Assembly (NCBI GenBank): GCA_934445015.1
Contig: CAKSDJ010000039.1
Location: 1 to 12,771, forward strand
Origin: an uncultured Eubacteriales bacterium
GTDB taxonomy: Bacteria; Bacillota; Clostridia; Oscillospirales; Acutalibacteraceae
Reading direction: 5' to 3'
DNA: 12,771 bases
This document shows positions 6,903-12,771 of the stretch, piece by piece. The translations under genes were made by a program, and so were the position numbers. The notes beneath the pieces were generated by a model that did not search any database, had not been told where the DNA came from, and saw only the letters and a program-made list of their open reading frames with translations. Within the stretch, counting starts at the first letter, position 1. Every line of letters starts with the position of its first letter.

Positions 6903-7825
6903 TTAAGATACCCTTCGCATTCTTTTTCAAGTTCTTGCCACACGGGGTATTTAGCACCGTTTTTGTCAAAAAAGTTTTTCAGGTCACGGTTGAGAGCATT
7001 CATTTCATCTGTTGCATTCATAGCGTGGTCGGAAGCACATATTTTGCCGAGGCTTGTTGCGCACATAAGTTTGAAAAAGCGCATACAGGTTTTGCGGTAT
7101 GCAACGCCCTCAAAATCTTTATCGGCTTCGGGAAGAATTTCATGTCCTGCGTTTTGTATTGCGCGATAGCCCTAAATGTTGGCGTCAATCATCTTGTTAA
7201 AATAGGCTGTATTACCCTTGAGTTTTTTCAGGTTGCCATCGGTCTTGTAGCAGGCAAACGCAGCAGGAATAACAAATGCGGCATGGCAAAGCAAATAGTC
7301 ACCCATATTCGGCTCATAAACGACCTTATATTTTGTGCCGCTGAAGATTTGACCTATCAGATGCTCATTTGAAGGTGCTCCGGAAATCTGACCTATAGTA
7401 ATTTTTTTAAGATCAACCGATGCAACCTTATCGCACTCACGATGACCTGCCGAAACAGCAAAGGCAAAGAGAATGTTTTTATCGGGCAGTGTGTCGGCAA
7501 TTGCTTTTGCACGCGCATTATTTCCTACAAAAACAATGTTTTTTGTGGGATTAGTCCGAAGAATATCAATTATTGAATCAAGCTGCGTATAACGCATAAC
7601 GACAAAAATAACATCGTATACATCGTTCTGTTTCAATTCAGTTACAACCGGAATATGAGTGACGGATGTATGCAACGAAAACTTATCTTTTATTTTAAGA
7701 CCGCTGTTTTTAATTTTTTCTGCCCATTTTCCGCGTGCAAGTAATGTTACGTCTTTTTTGGCACGAAATAAATTTCTTGCAAGATTGCAACCAAGCACGC
7801 CTGCGCCGAATACTAAAATTTTCAT
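6899..7825 (-). pseudogene. Ketopantoate reductase (ApbA/PanE)-like dehydrogenase interrupted by an in-frame TAG
   Basis: The full frame encodes 308 positions and is broken only by a TAG at 7174-7172 (codon 218). The first part is a Rossmann domain with GAGVLG (7-12) after MKILVF, typical of NADP-binding ApbA/PanE proteins. The sequence resumes in the same frame directly after the stop (GYRAIQNAGHEILPEAD), which reads as the normal C-terminal helical domain. Total length is normal for the family. The usual catalytic Lys at the start of the second domain is not evident; that region reads LLCHAAFVIP, so this is probably not a true ketopantoate reductase. The ATG at 7825 has AAGGGG eight bases upstream and is preferred over a TTG six bases earlier. 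It may be a recent nonsense pseudogene, a recoded TAG, or a sequence error. The C-terminal part still overlaps the next gene normally. Confidence 0.85.
7172..7174 (-). other. In-frame TAG inside the dehydrogenase gene
   Basis: The reading frame on both sides of this TAG is identical and colinear with the family: MIDANI, TAG, GYRAIQNAG. A single base substitution from a sense codon (for example GAG, CAG or AAG) would explain it. Confidence 0.9.
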
Positions 7826-7851
7826 AGGCAAATCCCCTTTTTACAATTATG

Positions 7852-8637
7852 TTATTTTTCTAATACGGCAATTTTGTTTGAAATATTACGAACAAACGGA
7901 ATTTTACCAAGCAATTTGTACACCGGCACAAACGCTGCCATACCCTCGGTCAATGAGTGCTCTTCGACAAATTTAAAACATGGCAAAAGTGAGGCAAGCG
8001 CCTTTGCGTTTTTAATACCCCACGTAAACTTTGCGTGACTGCCATCAATTGATTTTTCTCTAAAGTGTTTTGCGACCGTAGGATTCATAATCTCAACAAA
8101 TACTGTTGCGCTTTTAAACCGTTTTGCAATCACTGCAAAAATCTGTTTGACATCTGTTTCGGACAGATACATAGTTAAACCTTCAATTATAACCAATGTT
8201 GGTACATCACGTTCTGTAATTTTGCCGCCCCAATCGTTCATTGCAGACATAGCAATCTGTGAAATTACACTGTTTTCAGGCAGAAGTTTTTGACGTACGG
8301 AGATTGTCTGCGGCAAATCAAGGTTATACCAATGAGAATATCCGTTTATGCGATAACACCGCGTGTCAAGGCCGCAGGCAACATTTACAACGACCGCACC
8401 GGGGTGTTCGGAAAGCCATGCATTTGTTAGCCGGTCGAGCACAATTGTGCGTGCGATAACGCCATTTCGCATGGCTGTATCACTATCAGCAAGCGAAAAG
8501 TCATAGTCAATCTTACCGATAATTTCCTCTGTTTTTTTGTCATGTATAACTCCGCGGCCAGCGCTCTCTTTTGCACGGGCATAAACTGTTTGCAACATTG
8601 TTTCGGGTACACCGGAGAGTTTAATGTTTTCAGACAT
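7852..8637 (-). CDS. SAM-dependent methyltransferase of the LCM (leucine carboxyl methyltransferase-like) family
   Basis: This 261-residue protein is a class I SAM methyltransferase of the LCM/PPM type (Pfam LCM). The SAM site is visible as VNVACGLDTR (84-93), with RTIVLD (63-68) before it, the acidic NLDLP (105-109) after it and the family-typical EGLTMYLSE (152-160). Bacterial members methylate carboxyl groups or small molecules, and some act in natural-product pathways. The substrate here is unknown. The frame is intact and of normal length. The ATG at 8637 lies just after the DUF6796-like stop (8644). A clear Shine-Dalgarno at normal distance is missing, so translation may be coupled to the damaged upstream gene, which could lower its expression. 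It shares an operon with a dehydrogenase-like gene, a membrane protein and a hydrolase-like protein. Confidence 0.85.
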   Translation of the reverse strand: MSENIKLSGVPETMLQTVYARAKESAGRGVIHDKKTEEIIGKIDYDFSLADSDTAMRNGVIARTIVLDRLTNAWLSEHPGAVVVNVACGLDTRCYRINGYSHWYNLDLPQTISVRQKLLPENSVISQIAMSAMNDWGGKITERDVPTLVIIEGLTMYLSETDVKQIFAVIAKRFKSATVFVEIMNPTVAKHFREKSIDGSHAKFTWGIKNAKALASLLPCFKFVEEHSLTEGMAAFVPVYKLLGKIPFVRNISNKIAVLEK

Positions 8638-8643
8638 ATCATA

Positions 8644-9353
8644 TCACATTGCCTTTTTTGCCTGTCTGCCTGCCCAAAATGCATTTGCAATCATCCAAAT
8701 ACACAGTGCAGCGTTGCCCGAACTCTGACTCAACACAAAATCCCACGTTGAAATCCCGGCACCGAGAGCCTGACGGATATCCGGAATAAAACAAAAATCA
8801 TCTGAAAAACTATCATATTAAATGCAAACATCCAACGAGGCAAAACTGTTTTCTTTGTCAATAACGCAAATGCACTTTTAAGAATAAGCAAAATAATTCC
8901 AACATAAGCAATGTACATGGCAGGCATAATCCTATTATATTGCTCTTGTATGAGTGTCACCGTTTCTTCATGACCGATAAGCGGCGAGAGCGTGTTAGTC
9001 CAATCGGCAAGGCTGCCGATAAAGAGATGTAATGCACCTGCTGTTGGTACATATATAACGCCGCCGATGAGGATCAACAAACGGGTTTTACGATACTGTG
9101 ACTTCACCTTAAGATACTAAACACGTACGGTAAAAAAGCCCAGCGCCATACCGCAAAGACCTGTTGCAATAAGCAAAGACAACCGCCATTTATCCCACGA
9201 GCCATTTAAATATGCCTCACGTGCAAAGAGTCCGCTGTCGCCGGCATTTGCCGGTATTATACTAAGGCAAAGATCACCTATAAGCGTTAAAAATGCTCCG
9301 AGGGCGCCTAAAAGCGCATCCCTTTTATAAGTTTTCAGCCCATTAAAATTCAT
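8644..9353 (-). pseudogene. DUF6796-like integral membrane protein, broken by a TAG and a frameshift
   Basis: Three pieces assemble into one multi-helix membrane protein of the kind I recall as DUF6796. The first runs from ATG 9353 (GAGGG upstream, preferred over ATG 9377, which has no such site) through ALLGALGAFLTLIGD and GDSGLFAREAYLNGSWDKWR to an in-frame TAG at 9119-9117. The second continues in the same frame from there (KVKSQYRKTR, then GGVIYVPTAGALHLFIGSLA). Near 8785-8791 one base is missing: the current frame gives FRISVRLSV, while the next frame gives the expected PDIRQALGAGISTWDFVLSQ, SSGNAALCIWMIANAFWAG and stops at TGA 8646-8644. Two independent lesions make a true pseudogene likely. 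It was the first gene of the accessory operon. The function of the family is unknown. Confidence 0.8.
9117..9119 (-). other. In-frame TAG inside the DUF6796-like gene
   Basis: The codons read CGT GTT TAG TAT CTT AAG GTG AAG. The frame before and after the TAG is the same, and both sides are recognisable parts of one membrane protein. A GTG 9 bases later could in theory restart translation, but no good ribosome-binding site precedes it. Confidence 0.85.
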
Positions 9354-9379
9354 AATCGACAATCCCTCGTTTATCATCA

Positions 9380-9395
9380 GTTAGAGTATGCTAAC
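9380..9395. promoter_or_regulatory. TetR-like operator (GTTAG-N6-CTAAC)
   Basis: A perfect inverted repeat, GTTAG AGTATG CTAAC on the plus strand, sits about 27 bases upstream of the first accessory-operon start codon. Its size and bases resemble operators of TetR/AcrR-family repressors. No regulator gene is visible in the window. The family assignment is inference from the palindrome alone. Confidence 0.5.
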
Positions 9396-9407
9396 TAACG
9401 TATTGAT

Positions 9408-9428
9408 AAAAAGCTGCCACAAGGCAGC
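9408..9428 (-). terminator. Short hairpin terminator or attenuator ahead of the accessory operon
   Basis: On the minus strand, GCTGCC TTGT GGCAGC forms a perfect 6-bp GC-rich stem with a four-base loop, followed at once by five T. It lies downstream of a good promoter and upstream of the operon start, so it may act as an attenuator, end a short RNA, or be left over from a lost upstream gene. Confidence 0.65.
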
Positions 9429-9482
9429 CAAATCTTTATTGATCAATCATTTGCACAATTTTATTAAGTATTATTTTATCAT

Positions 9483-9511
9483 ATTATATCACTGCTTTAA
9501 AGAATTGTAAA
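9483..9511 (-). promoter_or_regulatory. Promoter upstream of the accessory operon
   Basis: The minus strand has TTTACA (9511-9506), a 17-bp spacer and TATAAT (9488-9483). Transcription would start near 9476 and meet the hairpin at 9428-9408 after about 50 nt. The non-coding stretch from 9378 to 9646 holds this promoter, the tandem repeat beside it, the hairpin, the inverted-repeat operator and the tRNA terminator. I see no gene in it. Confidence 0.65.
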
Positions 9512-9518
9512 GTCCAAA

Positions 9519-9540
9519 TCACATACTTTGTCGCATACTT
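9519..9540. repeat. Tandem direct repeat beside the -35 box
   Basis: TCACATACTT (9519-9528) and TCGCATACTT (9531-9540) are two near-identical 10-mers with a 12-bp period. They sit immediately upstream of the -35 at 9511-9506, where activators often bind. With only two copies, chance cannot be excluded. Confidence 0.45.
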
Positions 9541-9593
9541 TTAAGATAGTTTGATGCTATTATATAACACTGAACATCAATTGAAATAAAAAC

Positions 9594-9641
9594 AAAAAAA
9601 TTCTCTGAAACTCCTTATTTATATGAGTTTCAGAGAATTTT
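9594..9641 (-). terminator. Strong Rho-independent terminator after tRNA-Thr
   Basis: A 17-bp perfect stem (9597-9613 with 9625-9641) has an 11-nt loop and is followed on the minus strand by seven T. It begins six bases after the encoded CCA of the tRNA and should stop both tRNA transcription and any read-through from gpsA. Confidence 0.9.
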
Positions 9642-9646
9642 AAAAC

Positions 9647-9722
9647 TGGAGCTGCTAACCAGATTCGAACTGGTGACCTCGTCCTTACCAAGGACGTGCT
9701 CTACCACCTGAGCCATAGCAGC
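9647..9722 (-). tRNA. tRNA-Thr (anticodon GGT)
   Basis: The 76-nt cloverleaf is complete. The acceptor arms are GCTGCTA and TAGCAGC, with discriminator T and an encoded CCA. The anticodon stem CGTCC/GGACG closes the loop TTGGTAA, giving anticodon GGT, which decodes ACC/ACU threonine. The T-arm contains TTCGAATC. It has its own promoter and terminator. Confidence 0.97.
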
Positions 9723-9740
9723 GTACCAAGCGACTTAGAC

Positions 9741-9769
9741 ATTATATTATATCAAGCCGCTAAAGTCAA
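9741..9769 (-). promoter_or_regulatory. Promoter of tRNA-Thr
   Basis: TTGACT (9769-9764), a 17-bp spacer and a perfect TATAAT (9746-9741) lie just upstream of the tRNA 5' end. The -35 begins only about 16 bases after the gpsA stop. No terminator separates gpsA from the tRNA. Confidence 0.85.
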
Positions 9770-9784
9770 GAAATATTTTAATAT

Positions 9785-10777
9785 TCAATCTATTTTTCTT
9801 TCTGATTTTTTAGGGCGTAACATCAATTCTTTTACAGCGGTATCAACGCTGCCGCTTTCATATAAAATTTTATAGCAAACATCTATAATAGGAAGTTCGA
9901 CCCCGAACTTCTGACCCAATTGATGTGCCATAAGCGCCGCGTAATATCCCTCAACCGTGCCCACTTCAAGAAGTGCCTGTTGCACGGGTATGCCGCTGCC
10001 CACTTTATTGCCGAAACGGTTATTTCTGCTGTGTTTTGAAGTGCAGGTTACAACCAAATCGCCTATACCTGCAAGCCCCATAAATGTATGTTCATAGGCG
10101 CCCATACACACGCCTAAATTCGCCATTTCAGCGAGTCCGCGTGTGATCAAAGCAGCTTTTGTGTTATCACCGAGACCGAGACCGTCGCAAATGCCTGCAC
10201 AGATTGCAATAACATTCTTAAGCGCACCTCCCAATTCAACACCGATTACATCATCAGATAAATATATGCGCAAGAACTCGCTTGACAGCACATCCTGAAC
10301 AATTGATGCCGCTGTATAGCTGCTTGATGCCGAAACAAGGGCGGTGGGTATTTTTCTTGCGACCTCTTCAGCGTGTGACGGTCCTGAAAGAACAACAATA
10401 TTATCATGAGGCAACTCTTCGGTCACGATTTCGGAAAGACGCTTTAACGTATTTTTCTCGAGACCTTTTGCAACATTGACTACTATTCCGTGATTTTCTA
10501 CCGCCGCAAGCTTATTTGCCACCGAACGCACAGCGGTTGAAGGCACGGCAATTATAGTAATAAGCGAGCCGCCTGCAATGTTTATATCGGTAGTCACCGT
10601 AATTTCGTTTGGAATTTTAACGCCGTCTAAGAGCTTTTTATTTTCTCTGTTTTTATGTAGCAGTTCGACTTCATCCTCAAAAGGTGACCATAACGCTACA
10701 TCATGACCGGAATTATAGGCAGTAAGTGCTAATGCTATGCCCCAACCGCCTGAACCTAAAACAGTAATTTTAGCCAT
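9785..10777 (-). CDS. gpsA: NAD(P)-dependent glycerol-3-phosphate dehydrogenase
   Basis: GpsA reduces dihydroxyacetone phosphate to sn-glycerol-3-phosphate, the backbone precursor for phospholipids. The 330-residue protein has the dinucleotide-binding GSGGWG (8-13), the conserved NVAKGLE (101-107), SGPSHAEE (131-138), the likely catalytic Lys K187 in ELGGALKNV, and the downstream TRGLAEM and RNNRFG motifs. It is cytosolic, intact and of normal length. The ATG at 10777 follows the plsY TAA directly (TAAATG). A GGGAGG site within the end of plsY serves as the Shine-Dalgarno sequence. Making glycerol-3-phosphate next to PlsY, which acylates it, fits an operon for one pathway. Confidence 0.97.
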   Translation of the reverse strand: MAKITVLGSGGWGIALALTAYNSGHDVALWSPFEDEVELLHKNRENKKLLDGVKIPNEITVTTDINIAGGSLITIIAVPSTAVRSVANKLAAVENHGIVVNVAKGLEKNTLKRLSEIVTEELPHDNIVVLSGPSHAEEVARKIPTALVSASSSYTAASIVQDVLSSEFLRIYLSDDVIGVELGGALKNVIAICAGICDGLGLGDNTKAALITRGLAEMANLGVCMGAYEHTFMGLAGIGDLVVTCTSKHSRNNRFGNKVGSGIPVQQALLEVGTVEGYYAALMAHQLGQKFGVELPIIDVCYKILYESGSVDTAVKELMLRPKKSERKID

Positions 10778-11419
10778 TTATTTTTTCCTCCCGAGAGTGA
10801 TTTTCTTTTCGGTGCCTGCGACTAACCGTTTAATGTTATCATAATGCTTGCAGATTACAATTAAACCCATTGAAACGGCAATTACAGCCTGAGGCCAAAA
10901 AAGCGCATTTGGGTTATTAAAAACCAAAGTAAGCGTAATAACGGTAACGGTTGCAATTATTGAACTGAATGATACAATTCTTGTAACAAGGACACAAACC
11001 GCAAAAACCGCAAGACCGATTATTATTGCTTTAGGACAACACACTGCAAAAATGCCAACGCTTACAGCAATACCTTTTCCGCCCCGAAACCCGAAAAATA
11101 CAGGGAAAACATGACCTATCATACACGCAATGCCGCAAATAAAGGCACCGTAAACCGCCCACTTGACATCACTGTCAATTGCCTTTAAAAACACTATTTT
11201 ACCTAAATAGCAAGCAAGAAAACCTTTTAAGGCATCGCACACAAAAGTAAGCAGACCCGGCAAGAAGCCGCCGACACGCATAACATTTGTAGTTCCGGCG
11301 TTGCCGCTTCCGAGATCTCTGACATCGGTTTTCAAAAAAAGTTTAGAAAACAAAACGGCAAAACTGATACTGCCCAATAAATAAGCAATTATAACTACCG
11401 ATAAAACTGGTATTATCAT
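10778..11419 (-). CDS. plsY: Acyl-phosphate:glycerol-3-phosphate acyltransferase
   Basis: PlsY is an integral membrane enzyme that transfers an acyl chain from acyl-phosphate to glycerol-3-phosphate, making lysophosphatidic acid. The 213-residue protein is mostly hydrophobic with several membrane helices. The three family motifs are present: SGNAGTTNVMR (38-48), GHVFPVFFGFRGGKG (102-116) and HYDNIKRL (192-199) followed by E204. The ATG overlaps the der TGA by four bases (ATGA), with GAGGTG upstream inside der, so it is likely translationally coupled. The basic tail ends directly at the gpsA start. Nothing unusual is seen. Confidence 0.97.
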   Translation of the reverse strand: MIIPVLSVVIIAYLLGSISFAVLFSKLFLKTDVRDLGSGNAGTTNVMRVGGFLPGLLTFVCDALKGFLACYLGKIVFLKAIDSDVKWAVYGAFICGIACMIGHVFPVFFGFRGGKGIAVSVGIFAVCCPKAIIIGLAVFAVCVLVTRIVSFSSIIATVTVITLTLVFNNPNALFWPQAVIAVSMGLIVICKHYDNIKRLVAGTEKKITLGRKK

Positions 11420-12741
11420 GCTTTTTTGTCACCTCTTTCATGGATAACAAATCTAACAGGAGTGCCTTCAAGCCCAAAAGTTGAACGTATCTGATTTTCA
11501 AGATAACGTTGATATGAGAAATGGAATAACTCGGCATTGTTGCAGAAACATACAAAGGTAGGCGGGCAGGCAGACGCCTGCGTCATATAGTATATTTTAA
11601 GACGCTTACCTTTATCTGACGGCGGTTGTACGCGCGCTACCGCATCGGCGAGTATATCATTTAATTTTCCTGTTGATATACGCATAGTATTCTGGGTCCG
11701 CACATAATTTATAAGTTCAAACAATCTGTCAAGTCGCTGACCCGTTTTTGCAGATATAAATATGATAGGGGCATACGGCATAAAGGAAAAATCGTTCATT
11801 AGTCTTTTGCGGTAATTATCCATTGTTTGACCGTCTTTTTCAACAATATCCCACTTGTTTACGGCCACTATACACGCCTTGCCCGCCTCAAGAGCAAGAC
11901 CTGCAACTTTTGAGTCCTGCTCGGTAAAACCGTCGGTTCCGTCAAGCATTATAACGCACACATCTGAGCGTTCAATTGCCATTTTTGCACGCAAAACACT
12001 GTATTTTTCAATTTTACCCTCAATGCGGCTGCTGCGGCGCAGACCTGCCGTATCTATAAAATTGAATTTACCGAATTTGTTAACAACCAATGAGTCTATT
12101 GCATCACGGGTTGTGCCTGCAATATCGGATACTATTACCCTATCCTCGCCGGCAATTCTGTTAACAAGCGAAGATTTGCCTGCATTGGGTTTGCCGATTA
12201 CGGCTACATTGATGACATCCTCATCATCCTCATCGTCAGTATCGGGCAAATATTTGTATACCTCATCAAGTAAGTCACCCGTGCCGTGACCGTGTACCGA
12301 CGACACCGCAACGGGATCGCCGAGTCCCAAATTATAAAATTCATAAAACTCGGCCGGTAAGTCGCCGATTTTATCACATTTATTAACGCATAAAACAATA
12401 GGTTTACCGCTTTTTAAAAGCATAGAAGCAATTTCGGAGTCGGTTGCCGTAACGCCTGTTTGCATATCCACAACCATAACAATAACATTTGCCGTATCGA
12501 TTGCAAGTTGTGCCTGCGAACGCATACCCGACAAAATTATATCGTTTGTTTTAGGTTCTATACCGCCGGTATCCACCAGCATTATTTTTTTGCCGCACCA
12601 CTCGGTATCACCGTAAATACGGTCGCGGGTAACACCCGGTGTATCGTCAACAATGGAAAGGCGTTTGCCTATAAGTTTATTAAATAGAGTGGACTTACCT
12701 ACATTAGGTCTGCCCACAACGGCAACAATAGGTTTTGCCAT
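11416..12741 (-). CDS. der: Ribosome-associated GTPase Der (EngA)
   Basis: Der is an essential GTPase with two tandem G domains that acts in assembly of the 50S ribosomal subunit. The first G domain has GRPNVGKST (10-18), DTPGVTRD (33-40), DTGG (57-60) and NKCD (120-123). An acidic linker (about 167-175, DTDDEDDED) leads to the second, with GKPNAGKSS (183-191), IAGTTRD (207-213), DTAG (230-233) and NKWD (295-298). The last 90 or so residues form the KH-like domain, ending in a conserved PVRFVIHERG stretch. At 441 residues it is normal and intact. The ATG at 12741 has GGCAGG upstream. Only 30 bases lie beyond it in the window, so its promoter, or a preceding operon gene, is out of view. Confidence 0.98.
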   Translation of the reverse strand: MAKPIVAVVGRPNVGKSTLFNKLIGKRLSIVDDTPGVTRDRIYGDTEWCGKKIMLVDTGGIEPKTNDIILSGMRSQAQLAIDTANVIVMVVDMQTGVTATDSEIASMLLKSGKPIVLCVNKCDKIGDLPAEFYEFYNLGLGDPVAVSSVHGHGTGDLLDEVYKYLPDTDDEDDEDVINVAVIGKPNAGKSSLVNRIAGEDRVIVSDIAGTTRDAIDSLVVNKFGKFNFIDTAGLRRSSRIEGKIEKYSVLRAKMAIERSDVCVIMLDGTDGFTEQDSKVAGLALEAGKACIVAVNKWDIVEKDGQTMDNYRKRLMNDFSFMPYAPIIFISAKTGQRLDRLFELINYVRTQNTMRISTGKLNDILADAVARVQPPSDKGKRLKIYYMTQASACPPTFVCFCNNAELFHFSYQRYLENQIRSTFGLEGTPVRFVIHERGDKKA

Positions 12742-12771
12742 ATAAATACCTGCCTTTTTAATCTTAATTTA

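Noticed and set aside
6878..7372. A 164-codon plus-strand frame opposite the dehydrogenase
   Set aside because: It lies antisense to coding sequence, spans the TAG region by chance and shows no family features or ribosome-binding site.
8427..8690. An 87-codon minus-strand frame overlapping the methyltransferase start
   Set aside because: It is an out-of-frame shadow; the SAM-binding motifs all lie in the methyltransferase frame.
9594..9641. The 17-bp inverted repeat as a mobile-element end or small MITE
   Set aside because: Its position right after the tRNA CCA and the T tract on the same strand fit a terminator; there is no target duplication or second copy.
11855..12289. A 144-codon plus-strand frame antisense to der
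   Set aside because: Low-complexity Ser/Thr/Pro-rich translation with no start signals; it is the antisense shadow of a well-identified gene.

Overview
The window looks like an AT-rich chromosomal segment of a Firmicutes (Clostridia) bacterium, probably an anaerobic gut- or rumen-type lineage. This is inferred from the der-plsY-gpsA order, the Shine-Dalgarno sites, the clostridial accessory gene families and a type V-A CRISPR locus. No species can be named from this sequence alone. Every gene I can support lies on the minus strand, so biological order runs from high to low coordinates.

Region 1 (12741-9785) is a tight housekeeping operon: der (ribosome-assembly GTPase), plsY and gpsA (the first steps of phospholipid synthesis). 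Genes overlap by 4 nt or abut. It is followed by a stand-alone tRNA-Thr(GGT) unit with its own sigma70-type promoter and a 17-bp-stem terminator (9769-9594).

Region 2 (about 9540-5728) is an accessory operon: a DUF6796-like membrane protein, an LCM-type SAM methyltransferase, a ketopantoate-reductase-like dehydrogenase, a four-helix membrane protein and an L-2-amino-thiazoline-4-carboxylate-hydrolase-like protein. Upstream lie a good promoter, a short hairpin terminator and a TetR-like inverted repeat. The first gene is broken by an in-frame TAG and a 1-nt frameshift, and the third by a single in-frame TAG. The other three are intact.

Region 3 (5718-4541) is a monocistronic lipoprotein gene with a C-terminal His/Cys metal-binding-like tail, its own promoter and its own terminator.

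Region 4 (about 4525-1) is a type V-A CRISPR-Cas operon: cas12a, cas4, and the first 62 codons of cas1 running off the window edge. cas2 and the CRISPR array are expected beyond base 1 and are not seen. The main observation is that cas12a is split into 456-codon and 783-codon frames at a run of seven A. One A fewer would give a continuous Cas12a of 1,229 residues, and every catalytic residue I could check is present. Phase-variable inactivation, slippage-dependent expression, a natural two-piece Cas12a and a sequencing error all remain possible.
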